A DNA stretch of 28,943 nucleotides from Actinobacillus sp. (GTDB lineage Bacteria; Pseudomonadota; Gammaproteobacteria; Enterobacterales; Pasteurellaceae), in NCBI GenBank assembly GCA_020026055.1, contig JAHHRA010000023.1, forward strand, positions 1-28,943. The letters run 5' to 3'. The notes beneath the pieces were generated by a model that was not told the DNA's origin, did no database searches, and worked only from the letters and a program-made list of their open reading frames with translations. Position numbers and translations under genes: made by a program. Positions 1 to 7,634 of the stretch are shown in pieces. Each line of letters begins with the position of its first letter. Positions within the stretch are counted from its first letter, which is position 1.

Positions 1-55
<55 letters not shown>

Positions 56-73
56 AATCCAAATCTTGGTTTC

Positions 74-147
74 GGCGTGTTAGCAAAGCGGTTATGCACT
101 GGATTGCAAATCCATGTAGCTCGGTTCGACTCCGGGACACGCCTCCA
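74..147 (+). tRNA. tRNA-Cys (GCA)
   Basis: This is a complete 74-base cysteine tRNA. The acceptor strands GGCGTGT and ACACGCC pair, the anticodon GCA is at 106-108 in the loop ATTGCAAA, the T-loop has GTTCGACTC, and CCA is encoded at the 3' end. In many relatives a leucine tRNA follows glycine and cysteine tRNAs. None follows here; a ParA-type gene remnant begins about 70 bases downstream instead. Confidence 0.96.
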
Positions 148-216
148 TATGCTGCTTTTAGGTATAGGTACATTTAAAACGACATCTGATTAACAACCTT
201 AATGGAGATGTTTTAT

Positions 217-615
217 ATGTACTCTTTAAAAAAACCTTTCATTTTAACTGTAATGTCAACCAAGGGTGGTGTTACAAAATCTACCAATGTTGCCAATATA
301 GCTGCCTTTGTAGCAGCCAGTGGGTTGAATGTTCTGATGATTGATACAGACGTGCAACCAACGCTCTCATCTTACTATCCTCTCAATTATGAAGCTCCTC
401 ACGGATTGTTTGAATTTCTTGTCAATCAACAAACTTCGCCTGAAATGATCATATCGAAGATGATTTTTGAAAGACTAGACATTATCCAATCAAATGATCC
501 TAGAGATAGTCTCTCTGACAACCTTAGAGCAGATCCAGCAGGAGCTTTACGTCTTAAAAAACACCACAGTTTATGTACAAGAAAAAATCAGTGTAGAGAT
601 GAAATCACAAGATGA
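217..615 (+). pseudogene. truncated ParA/Soj-type ATPase of an integrative conjugative element
   Basis: The frame encodes the N-terminal part of a ParA/MinD-type ATPase. It carries a deviant Walker A motif (KGGVTKST), then LMIDTDVQPTLSSYYPL with the Walker A' aspartate, and SNDPRDSL further on. Similarity to ParA ends near DPAGALRLKK (about base 558). The remaining residues to the stop are unrelated, and the rest of the domain, including Walker B, is missing (full-length relatives have about 290 residues). The best start is ATG 217, because GGAG at 204-207 is well spaced for it; an in-frame ATG lies at 202. ParA genes of this type stand at the left end of ICEHin1056-like elements that insert at tRNA genes, and this one lies 70 bases after tRNA-Cys. 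I infer an abandoned ICE end. Family assignment is from memory of the motif pattern. Confidence 0.75.
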
Positions 616-838
616 ATAAAAACGGTAGAGATTAAGGAAAAAAACTGATGAAGTTCAACAAGTTTCAGATAACATAAAAAAAGCAATTGCTATTTTAATT
701 GATTTTGCAGAAGAGGAAGCAATAAAAATAAAAACTGCACGCATTGCTAATTCGTTAGAAATAGTGCTAATAGATGAGTTCGATATGATTAAGAGTCACT
801 CTCAAGTGGTGAACTATGCGATTAGTCATAATAAATAA
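558..838 (+). pseudogene. eroded coding remnant, family unknown
   Basis: Past the point where ParA similarity stops, the frame shifted by one base reads as protein-like sequence (NTTVYVQEKISVEMKSQDE). It then meets two stop codons (TAA and TAG) within about ten bases and continues in the same frame with QQVSDNIKKAIAILIDFAEE to a stop at 836-838. The residues are rich in charged and aliphatic amino acids like a helical protein. I do not recognise the family. The simplest reading is that a deletion joined the 5' part of parA to the 3' part of another island gene, which has since collected stops. Confidence 0.4.
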
Positions 839-1114
839 ATTATTTATCGGCTGAGGACGTCTATGACAGGCGGAATATACAACCCTTTTTACAAAGATAT
901 ATTCCCAGTCAATTGGTTTGAAAAAGTTTTACGAAGATTGGTGTGAGGAAGAGAGGGATAGCTATTTTTTTCATAAAGAGTAAGCTTTGAAAAGTTATAA
1001 ATAAAAAATATCAATGATCAATTTTACATTAAGGGATGAAATCGGATTTTTGCAACTAAAAAAGAGATAAAGTGTGAAGTAATTGAATATGCAAAGGTTA
1101 TCGTACGGCTAGAG
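839..1114. other. gene-free, decayed accessory DNA
   Basis: This AT-rich stretch holds no convincing gene. The only notable frame is a 27-codon ORF at 863-946 (begins MTGGIYNPFYKDIF) with GAGG at 853-856 in front of its ATG. It is too short to assign and is probably another fragment of the same decayed island. No integrase, attachment repeat or insertion sequence was seen. Confidence 0.35.
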
Positions 1115-1124
1115 AGGAGGGGAG

Positions 1125-1667
1125 ATGAAAACTTATAGAGACAAAGATGAGTTGAAAAAAGAAATAAAAAAGACTTACAAAAAATATATTGAAGAATTTT
1201 TAGATATTCCTGAAAATCTAAAAGATAAAAAAAATAATGAAATAGACAGAACCCCTGCGGAAAATTTAGCTTACCAAGTTGGCTGGACAACTTTATTATT
1301 AAAATGGGAAAATGATTCTAGATTAGGTTTAAAAGTAAAAACTCCTACTGATAAGTTTAAATGGAATCAGTTAGGAGAGTTGTATCAATGGTTTTCAGAT
1401 GAATATGCTCATTTATCGTTATTGGATCTTAAAGATCTTTTAGATAAAAATATAGACAGTATATATCAAATGATTGATTCGATGAGTTATGATGAATTAT
1501 TTAAACCCCATCAAAGAAAATGGGCAGATGATGCAACAAAAACAGCAAGTTGGGAAGTTTACAAATTTATTCATATAAACACTGTTGCTCCATTTGGAAC
1601 CTTTAGATCAAAAATTAGAAAATGGAAAAAATTAGAAATGAGCTTACATCCTAAAAATGTGAAATAA
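1125..1667 (+). CDS. ClbS/DfsB-family (DUF1706) four-helix bundle protein
   Basis: The 180-residue product matches the ClbS/DfsB family in length (ClbS is about 170) and in motif order. An N-terminal charged helix comes first. It is followed by NLAYQVGWTTLLLKW near residues 48-62 (compare the family's NL.SYL.GW...VL.W), then FKWNQLGELYQWF near residues 86-98 (the family's FKWNELG..), and a C-terminal segment INTVAPFGTFRSKIRKWKKL (family NTASPY....R..K..K). ClbS protects colibactin producers by hydrolysing the electrophilic cyclopropane of the toxin; DfsB has a related role. Many homologues lie outside toxin clusters and their substrates are unknown, and no biosynthetic genes are present here. 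There is no signal peptide, so the product is probably cytoplasmic. AGGAGG at 1115-1120 supports the start. The gene stands alone between a dead ICE fragment and thiQ, with its own terminator, which suggests a retained cargo gene. Confidence 0.8.
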   Translation: MKTYRDKDELKKEIKKTYKKYIEEFLDIPENLKDKKNNEIDRTPAENLAYQVGWTTLLLKWENDSRLGLKVKTPTDKFKWNQLGELYQWFSDEYAHLSLLDLKDLLDKNIDSIYQMIDSMSYDELFKPHQRKWADDATKTASWEVYKFIHINTVAPFGTFRSKIRKWKKLEMSLHPKNVK

Positions 1668-1708
1668 TAATCGGCATTACCATGCTTTAAAATTTATATA
1701 GAACTAAG

Positions 1709-1740
1709 AAAAAGGGAGAGATCCCCCTTTTATTTTTTTT
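1709..1740 (+). terminator. Rho-independent terminator after the ClbS-like gene
   Basis: AAAAGGG at 1710-1716 pairs with CCCTTTT at 1725-1731 and is followed by ATTTTTTTT. It lies about 40 bases beyond the stop codon and closes a single-gene transcript. Confidence 0.75.
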
Positions 1741-1887
1741 TCGAATTATATTTTGCAGATATGTTTATATCTTAAGCTAGTTTTCTTAAACATATTACTA
1801 GAGACAGTCTTCATTTTGAGGCAATTATTGATATTTCTCCAGTCGCACGCTTGACTTTATTGATGGCGATAGGCAAATGCTTTGTCA

Positions 1888-2517
1888 TTAACTAACAAAA
1901 TGCCCACATTTTATTTCTAACACCTGATCAACTTTATTTTTAATCTCATCGACATGGTGGGTAACCATGACAAGAGTGGTGTTTTGTTGTTCACAAAGGT
2001 TTAGTAGGAGGTCTAGCATTTCTTGTCTGAGTTTTGGGTCTAGGGCGGAGAAGGGCTCATCAAGTAAAAGAATGGGTTTGTTTTGTAATAAACAACGAGC
2101 GATCGCGACACGTTGGCGTTGACCACCTGAGAGTTGCGAAGGTAAACGATTAAGATGTTGAACAAGTCCTACTGCTTCTGCTGCTTTTAAGATAGCTTGT
2201 TGTTCTGTCGTATTTGTTTTTAAACTTGGTTTAATGCCAAGAGCGAGATTTTGTTGCACGGTTAAATGCGTAAATAAATTATTATCTTGAAATAGCATTG
2301 CCACAGGGCGTTGGGCAGGTGGAGTGCGAGTGTGATCTTCACCATGTAGCCTAATTTTACCATTAGTTGGCGATTCGAAACCAGCAATTAGATTTAAAAG
2401 TGTCGTTTTCCCTGCCCCACTTTCACCAATTAAGGCAATTTTTCCACCTTTTTTGACGCTTAATGCAAAATACATGGGCAGATCAGGATAATCAAAATGA
2501 ATGTCTAGTTTAATCAT
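1888..2517 (-). CDS. thiQ: thiamine/TPP ABC transporter, ATP-binding protein ThiQ
   Basis: This is the ATPase subunit that powers uptake of thiamine and its phosphates through ThiP. The 209-residue chain is a short, single-domain ABC ATPase, as usual for ThiQ. Walker A is GESGAGKTT (residues 31-39), the Q-loop lies in MLFQDNNLF, the signature is LSGGQRQR, Walker B is ILLLDEPFSALD and the H-loop is MVTHH. The start overlaps the end of thiP by 8 bases, so the two are translationally coupled. It is the last gene of the thiBPQ operon and is expected to be controlled by the TPP riboswitch ahead of thiB. The last bases run against decayed accessory DNA, but the gene looks complete. Confidence 0.95.
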   Translation of the reverse strand: MIKLDIHFDYPDLPMYFALSVKKGGKIALIGESGAGKTTLLNLIAGFESPTNGKIRLHGEDHTRTPPAQRPVAMLFQDNNLFTHLTVQQNLALGIKPSLKTNTTEQQAILKAAEAVGLVQHLNRLPSQLSGGQRQRVAIARCLLQNKPILLLDEPFSALDPKLRQEMLDLLLNLCEQQNTTLVMVTHHVDEIKNKVDQVLEIKCGHFVS

Positions 2518-4141
2518 ATTTCTCTACAGTATTTTCTTCGACAAAGTAAAATAAAAGTGCACAAAATATTAACAATACAAGAGCGGTAACAGCGGCATTC
2601 TGCATTTGATAATGGGCAAGTTGTTGATAAAGCAATTGCGGCAACGAGCTGAAATCTTGGTTGCCAAATAAAGAAATAGCAGTTAAATCTCCTAATGATA
2701 AGCAAGTTGCAAGTGTAAAACTATATTTCAGCGGACTTTTTAAATTGTGCCATTCAATATAAGCGAAACGTCTCCAACCTTGAATATTTAAAGAAATACA
2801 AAGTTTTTCGTAAAAAAACATATTGTTGTACATAGGCATAGTGAGTACTCTAATGGCAAAAGGTAATGCCATTAATGCGTTACAAATCATCACAATAAAG
2901 AATAATAATGTCGTTGTTGTATCAATTTCACGTAACAATAAAAAGAGTCCTAGCCCAAGAACAAGTGTTGGAATTGCTAAAATAACTATTCCTAAATTTA
3001 AAAAATAGTTTGCAAACCAAGTTAGATTACGCCACATTAAATCACGCGTAAAATAGAGTAAGCACATGGCAATTATGATTGTTGAAAGACCTGCCAAAGG
3101 TGGCAAAGTAAGAGAGTAAGCAAAAGCACGCCAAAACTCACTATCTTGCCATGCTTGTTTTAGTTGCCAAAGAAATTGCCCTGAAAATAAAGCTGTCCAA
3201 ACAGTATAGATGAGTGGCATTAGAATAAAAAGGAGTGTAAGCAGAAGCAATATAATTTGGAAAAATTTTACTGAAAAAGTCTGCGTGTCGAGCCAAGAAT
3301 GGTGCTGAGATTGAGTAATTGTATCTTTTCTATTGTAAAAACTACTGAGACTAACCAACAGAAAACAAAATAAAAATTGGATTAAAGCAAAAATTGCAGC
3401 TTTCCCTAAGTCAAAATCAAAAAATATACTTTGATAAATTGCTACTTCAAGCGTAGTGAATTTCGGACTACCGCCGAGTGTTAGCACGACAGCGAAACTG
3501 GTAAAACATAGCATAAAAATTAATCCAAAAGTTGGTAATATTTGTGGTAGTAAATACGGTACTTCAATGAGGCGAACAAATTGCCATTGGCGAATACCAA
3601 GCTGAGCAGCAAGTTGGCGATGTTCATTAGGAATGTTTGTAAAGCTTTGTAAAAATAAACGACTGGCGAGAGGGATATTAAAAAAGAGATGAGCAATGAG
3701 AATACCCGGTAAACCATAAAAATCCCAACGGCTTTCAAAGCCAAGATAATGATAAAATTGAGCTAACCAACCATTTTGTCCATAAATGCCCATTAGGCCA
3801 AAAATTGCAACTAATGAAGGTAACACGAAAGTTAATGAAAACAATTTAAGGATAAATTGTTTTCCCCAAAATTTTTGATAGAAAAAAGCACGAGCAAATA
3901 AGCCACCAAAAATTAATGATAAACTTGCTGAGAGCAAAGCTTGTAAAAAACTAAAATAAATGATGTGGTGTAAATAATGATCTTGTTGAAACATTTGCCA
4001 ACTGTAACTATTACCTTGTTGCCAAATCCTTAATAAAGAAAAAGTGTAGAGCAAACTTATGCTTGAAGTTACAAATAAACCAGCACAATAAATAGTTTTA
4101 TGTTGACGAAATATAGTCGTAAATGAATGAAAAATAGTCAT
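2510..4141 (-). CDS. thiP: thiamine/TPP ABC transporter, permease ThiP
   Basis: ThiP forms the inner-membrane channel for thiamine and TPP. The protein is a tandem duplication of a binding-protein-dependent permease domain, about 12 hydrophobic segments in all. Each half has an EAA-type cytoplasmic loop: LAAQLGIRQWQFVRLIEVPY in the first half and LNIQGWRRFAYIEWHNLKS in the second. I place the start at ATG 4141-4139 (543 residues) because its A is shared with the thiB stop codon (TAATG), a typical coupled junction. An upstream in-frame ATG at 4165 would add 8 residues and overlap thiB. The downstream end overlaps thiQ by 8 bases. No breaks are visible. Confidence 0.94.
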   Translation of the reverse strand: MTIFHSFTTIFRQHKTIYCAGLFVTSSISLLYTFSLLRIWQQGNSYSWQMFQQDHYLHHIIYFSFLQALLSASLSLIFGGLFARAFFYQKFWGKQFILKLFSLTFVLPSLVAIFGLMGIYGQNGWLAQFYHYLGFESRWDFYGLPGILIAHLFFNIPLASRLFLQSFTNIPNEHRQLAAQLGIRQWQFVRLIEVPYLLPQILPTFGLIFMLCFTSFAVVLTLGGSPKFTTLEVAIYQSIFFDFDLGKAAIFALIQFLFCFLLVSLSSFYNRKDTITQSQHHSWLDTQTFSVKFFQIILLLLTLLFILMPLIYTVWTALFSGQFLWQLKQAWQDSEFWRAFAYSLTLPPLAGLSTIIIAMCLLYFTRDLMWRNLTWFANYFLNLGIVILAIPTLVLGLGLFLLLREIDTTTTLLFFIVMICNALMALPFAIRVLTMPMYNNMFFYEKLCISLNIQGWRRFAYIEWHNLKSPLKYSFTLATCLSLGDLTAISLFGNQDFSSLPQLLYQQLAHYQMQNAAVTALVLLIFCALLFYFVEENTVEKYD

Positions 4142-5133
4142 TAATTTGTCAGTGTATTTTGCCAAACATCAATCCAATGACGTATCCTCTCTTGAGGAAT
4201 TGTGTCAATAGTTGGTAGTGTAGTTTTTTGCCTTAAGTCGTCGTAAAGTGGAATTTGAATAGTTTGTACGACGGGTAACATCACATTTGCAATAGATAAA
4301 ATTTTCTGAGCTTCTGGCGTGATCAGAAATTGTGTAAAGCTTTCCGTACAAACATTTTCGTGATGTTTTAAAGTTGCGATAAACTCAATTTGTGGTACTT
4401 GTGGAGGCGGAAAATTAGTTGCAATGTAACGATCATGATGTTCATTCAAAAGATGATAGAGTGGTGAAGTATTATAACTTAGTACTAAATCTGCCTCGCC
4501 TTTTAAAAAAGCACCATAGGCTTCTGACCAACTTTTAGTCACAGTAACAGTATGTTTTGCCAGAGTTTGCCAAGCTTTTTGAATCGTATCAGCTGAATAA
4601 ACTTTATTCATCCAAACAACAAATCCTTGTCCTACAGCAGAAGTACGGGGATCTTCATAAATAACACGAATGTCTTGGCGTTCAACTAGTTCTTGTAACG
4701 ACTTGGGAGGATTTTTCAGTTTATTTTTATCATAAATAAATGCGTAATGTGCAAAACCGTATGGTATAAAAGTCAAGTTGCGGAAATGAGCGGGTAGAGC
4801 AGAAAGATCAATTTTAGTTGAAGTAAAAAGTCGTGATTTTTCGGCTGCATCTAACATAAAGTTATTTAACCCGATAACCATATCTGCTTTAATTTGTTTT
4901 CCTTCTAAACGAATACGATTGAACATCGTGTTTGAACCATCAAATGTTGTGTAATTAATTTGGCAATGCGGATATTGTTTTTCAAATAATAGTTTGAGTT
5001 TTTGACCTGCTCCCCATTTTTCAGAAGCAAAACTATGATAAGTATAGATATTCACTATGTTTTCCATTGCCATCGTAACAGACGAAGTCAGTAGTAATGT
5101 GATGGATAAAAGTGAAAATATTTTTTGTTTCAT
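4141..5133 (-). CDS. thiB: thiamine/TPP-binding periplasmic protein ThiB
   Basis: This is the periplasmic receptor that delivers thiamine, TMP or TPP to ThiPQ. The 330-residue precursor starts with a Sec signal peptide (MKQKIF, a run of Leu/Ser, then VTMA with likely cleavage before MENIVNIYTYHSF). The mature part has the family hallmarks of ThiB (TbpA): VNIYTYHSFASEKWGAGQKL, an NRIRLEGKQIKADMVIGLNN segment, FIPYGFAHYAFIYDKNKL, and EDPRTSAVGQGFVVWMNKVY near residues 156-175. AGGAG lies a suitable distance ahead of the ATG. It is the first gene of thiBPQ and lies downstream of a TPP riboswitch, which confirms the ligand class. Confidence 0.95.
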   Translation of the reverse strand: MKQKIFSLLSITLLLTSSVTMAMENIVNIYTYHSFASEKWGAGQKLKLLFEKQYPHCQINYTTFDGSNTMFNRIRLEGKQIKADMVIGLNNFMLDAAEKSRLFTSTKIDLSALPAHFRNLTFIPYGFAHYAFIYDKNKLKNPPKSLQELVERQDIRVIYEDPRTSAVGQGFVVWMNKVYSADTIQKAWQTLAKHTVTVTKSWSEAYGAFLKGEADLVLSYNTSPLYHLLNEHHDRYIATNFPPPQVPQIEFIATLKHHENVCTESFTQFLITPEAQKILSIANVMLPVVQTIQIPLYDDLRQKTTLPTIDTIPQERIRHWIDVWQNTLTN

Positions 5134-5207
5134 TCAATACTCCTATAAGATAAAAAAATAATGAAGATGAATGAACCACAAAACATAAGAAAAGAGAGAA
5201 AGGAATG

Positions 5208-5279
5208 ATTAGTTTCCTACGACAGTCCTAACTGTTTCAGGTTCACGGGTATATTCTCAGCATAAGCACCCCGACTATT
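5208..5279 (-). promoter_or_regulatory. TPP riboswitch (THI element) in the thiBPQ leader
   Basis: Read on the minus strand, the leader holds the conserved TPP aptamer pieces in the right order: GGGGTGC (5272-5266), CTGAGA (5260-5255), then ACCCGTGAACCTGA, then an AGTTAGGACT hairpin, and GTAGGAAACT. The P1 strands AATAGT (5279-5274) and ACTAAT (5213-5208) pair with one mismatch. The aptamer ends about 75 bases before the thiB start. Bound TPP should reduce expression of the importer. Whether this occurs by termination or by hiding the ribosome site cannot be decided by eye; no clear GC-rich terminator lies between aptamer and start. Confidence 0.93.
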
Positions 5280-5412
5280 TCTGCGATATTGTAGTTTAAG
5301 TTTGGGTTTTGTGTATAGTTATTTTTAGTTGCACAATATAAATAATTTTAATATGATCTGCTCGCTAATCGCTTAGTAGCATTAGTCAAGTATCAGAAAG
5401 AGGTATTTAAAT

Positions 5413-5613
5413 ATGAAATCTAAAATAACGTTAATGGTAGCGAGTATTGCGTTATTCGCATTCACTTTAACTGCTTGCGATAAAGCACCATCTCAAACAA
5501 GCAATACTACAGAAATGACACCTGTAGAAGCTAATACACCAGCAGATTCTGAAACTACTCCTGCTGTAGAGCCAGTCACCGATAGTGCCTTATCTCAAGA
5601 AACAACAAAGTAA
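5413..5613 (+). CDS. small secreted lipoprotein of unknown function
   Basis: This 66-residue product has a lysine-containing N terminus, a hydrophobic core (ITLMVASIALFAFTL) and the lipobox LTAC, so residue 22 is the likely lipidated cysteine after signal peptidase II cleavage. The mature part is about 45 residues, rich in Thr, Pro, Glu and Ala and apparently unstructured, and resembles a low-complexity tether. Aspartate right after the cysteine would, by the enterobacterial rule, favour retention in the inner membrane. AGAGG precedes the start. It stands alone between the thiBPQ leader and tRNA-Arg. I do not recognise a named family. Confidence 0.8.
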   Translation: MKSKITLMVASIALFAFTLTACDKAPSQTSNTTEMTPVEANTPADSETTPAVEPVTDSALSQETTK

Positions 5614-5673
5614 TATTTTTTAATAAGAAATACTATTTTCTATTAATGTTAATAGTACTAAATATTTATTAAA

Positions 5674-5749
5674 GTTCTCATAGCTCAACGGGATAGAGCA
5701 GTTGCCTCCTAAGCGACCGATAGAGGTTCGAGTCCTCTTGGGAACGCCA
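5674..5749 (+). tRNA. tRNA-Arg (CCT)
   Basis: This is a complete 76-base tRNA. The acceptor strands GTTCTCA and TGGGAAC pair, with one G-U. The anticodon stem GTTGC/GCGAC encloses the loop CTCCTAA, giving anticodon CCT, which reads AGG. The T-loop reads GTTCGAGTC and CCA is encoded at 5747-5749. It is followed directly by a large palindromic terminator. Confidence 0.96.
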
Positions 5750-5763
5750 TTTTATGATATATA

Positions 5764-5812
5764 AATAACGCCACAAAATTCGGAAAAATTTTCTGAATTT
5801 TGTGGCGTTATT
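5764..5812. terminator. bidirectional terminator built from a dispersed palindromic repeat (copy A)
   Basis: The 18-base arms 5764-5781 and 5795-5812 are perfect inverse complements, each with the core ACGCCACAAAATTC. The 13 bases between them continue to pair (GGAAA with TTTCT, one G-U). The hairpin sits between tRNA-Arg and the convergent asnS gene and ends in T-rich DNA on both strands, so it can stop transcription from either side. Its sequence recurs in weaker form at seven or more other places in the window. Confidence 0.8.
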
Positions 5813-5858
5813 ATTTGATTTGCGGTTAAGCATTTACAACGATTTTTAAAAATAAGAA

Positions 5859-7262
5859 TTAAAAATTCGCATTTCTCGGCGTACGAGGGAATGGAATAAC
5901 GTCGCGGACGTTGCTGACGCCTGTTACATAAACAATTAAACGTTCAAAACCAAGCCCGAAACCAGCGTGTGGGACAGTGCCATATTTGCGTAAATCACGA
6001 TACCACCAATAATCTTCAGAATTTAATCCCATTTCAGCCATTCGTTGGTCTAAGATATGTAAGCGTTCTTCACGTTGTGAACCGCCGATGATTTCGCCAA
6101 TGCCAGGTGCGAGCACATCCATTGCCGCTACTGTTTTACCATCATCATTCAAACGCATATAGAAGGCTTTGATATCTTTTGGATAGTTTTTTACGACGAC
6201 AGGTGATTTAAAATATTCTTCAGCGAGGTAGCGTTCGTGTTCTGAAGATAAATCGATACCCCATTCGACTTTAAATTCAAAATCTTTTCCTGATTTCAAT
6301 AAGATATTGATAGCATCAGTATAATCAATTTGTGCAAAATCAGAATGGATGAAATTTTCAAGGCGGCAGATGACATCTTTATCGACATGTTTAACGAAAA
6401 ATTCCAAATCGTCGCGACGTTCGTTCAGCACAGCTTTGAATACGTATTTCAACATATCTTCGGCTAATTTTGCGTTAGCAGTTAAATCAGCAAATGCAAA
6501 TTCAGGCTCGACCATCCAAAATTCTGCCAAATGGCGAGTGGTGTTAGAATTTTCTGCACGGAAAGTCGGACCAAAAGTATAAACTTTACTCAAAGCACAA
6601 GCATAAGTTTCAGCATTGAGCTGTCCTGAGACTGTTAAGAAAGATTCTTTGCCAAAAAAATCTTGGCTGTAGTCCACTTTGCCATCTTTAGTACGAGGCA
6701 GATTTTCTAAATCCAATGTTGAGACTCTAAACATCTCGCCAGCTCCTTCAGTATCGGAAGCCGTGATTAATGGTGTTGCTACCCAATAGAAGCCTTGTTC
6801 TTGGAAGAAACGGTGAATCGCAGCGGCTAAGCAACTCCGCACACGGGCGACAGCACCGATTAAATTTGTTCGTGGGCGTAAATGTGCGACTTCACGGAGG
6901 TATTCAATACTATGCCGTTTTGCTGCCATTGGATAAGTTTCTGGATCATCGACGAGTCCGACAACATCAACTCGGCTTGTTTGAAGTTCGACAGCCTGTC
7001 CCACAGCAGGGGATTCAACAATCATACCTGTTATTTTGACAGCACAACCCGCAGTAAGGCGTAAGATCTCGGTTTCGTAATTTTTAATATCGTTGTTCAC
7101 AATAGCTTGGATTGGAGCGAAGCAGGAGCCGTCGTAAACGGTTAAGAAAGAAATACCTGCTTTGGAATCGCGTCGTGTACGGATCCACCCTTGTACAGTA
7201 ACAGTTTCACCAATAGCGATTTTGCTTGTTAATACATCAACGATAGCAACAACTTTTGACAT
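5859..7262 (-). CDS. asnS: asparaginyl-tRNA synthetase
   Basis: AsnRS charges tRNA-Asn with asparagine in the cytoplasm. The 467-residue product has the normal length. The N-terminal OB-fold anticodon-binding domain begins with VTVQGWIRTRRDSKAGISFL. The class II catalytic core follows, with motif 2 (FRAENSNTTRHLAEFWMVEPE region), a GEIIGGSQREERL segment typical of the AsnRS/AspRS class, and motif 3 (GFGLGFERLIVYVTG) near the C terminus. The protein ends PFPRTPRNANF, as in enteric AsnRS. The start is preceded by AGAGG. The gene is convergent with tRNA-Arg and shares the palindromic terminator at 5764-5812. Confidence 0.97.
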   Translation of the reverse strand: MSKVVAIVDVLTSKIAIGETVTVQGWIRTRRDSKAGISFLTVYDGSCFAPIQAIVNNDIKNYETEILRLTAGCAVKITGMIVESPAVGQAVELQTSRVDVVGLVDDPETYPMAAKRHSIEYLREVAHLRPRTNLIGAVARVRSCLAAAIHRFFQEQGFYWVATPLITASDTEGAGEMFRVSTLDLENLPRTKDGKVDYSQDFFGKESFLTVSGQLNAETYACALSKVYTFGPTFRAENSNTTRHLAEFWMVEPEFAFADLTANAKLAEDMLKYVFKAVLNERRDDLEFFVKHVDKDVICRLENFIHSDFAQIDYTDAINILLKSGKDFEFKVEWGIDLSSEHERYLAEEYFKSPVVVKNYPKDIKAFYMRLNDDGKTVAAMDVLAPGIGEIIGGSQREERLHILDQRMAEMGLNSEDYWWYRDLRKYGTVPHAGFGLGFERLIVYVTGVSNVRDVIPFPRTPRNANF

Positions 7263-7285
7263 ATTTACCTCTAAAATTTATAAAA

Positions 7286-7313
7286 AAACGCCACATTTTA
7301 CTGTATTTTTTGC
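7286..7313 (+). repeat. dispersed ACGCC/AT-tract repeat, single arm (copy I)
   Basis: AACGCCACATTTTACTGT followed by ATTTTTTGC matches the arm of copy A at 5764 in its core (AACGCCACA) and in having two A/T tracts spaced after it. It lies about 25 bases upstream of the asnS start. It has no second arm. Confidence 0.45.
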
Positions 7314-7581
7314 ATAAAATTAAGTAATTAATCTTTGAAAAATGACTTTTCTATGTAACGGTTCCGTTCTCTAAAAGAAGAGTTTTAAATTTTTAAACAA
7401 ATTGAAGAAAGTTAATTAATATATTTTCAAAAAAACTCTGTTATGTAACCAGAAATAATAAGAAAATAATGGTTGAAGAAATATAATCACTAACATCTTC
7501 ACTACTCTAAGTAATAAGTTTTTAGTTTTGATGGTGGTAATTATTAAGGGAATAGTTCTGATTGATACAAAAGCCTACAAA

Positions 7582-7623
7582 AAACACCCCAAAAAATTGT
7601 ATTCAATCTTTTGGGGTGTTTTA
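7582..7623 (-). terminator. Rho-independent terminator of the yccA-like gene
   Basis: The 14-base arms AAAACACCCCAAAA (7582-7595) and TTTTGGGGTGTTTT (7610-7623) are perfect inverse complements around a 14-base loop. The element lies just after the stop codon of the leftward membrane-protein gene. A and T runs on both sides would let it act in both directions. Confidence 0.85.
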
Positions 7624-7634
7624 TTCATAATAGT

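Larger units (their letters stand above)
7263..7634. other. asnS upstream region and intergenic stretch
   Basis: These 372 AT-rich bases hold the asnS leader, one copy of the dispersed repeat at 7286-7313, a short inverted repeat (AACGG/CCGTT around 7357-7368) and, at its right end, the terminator of the yccA-like gene. No gene was seen. A 47-codon plus-strand frame beginning near 7531 runs through the terminator into the neighbouring gene and is judged spurious. Confidence 0.5.

Noticed and set aside
1024..1290. 88-residue minus-strand ORF overlapping the ClbS-like gene
   Set aside because: It is antisense to a well supported gene, has a Phe/Leu-rich shadow composition and no homology signal.
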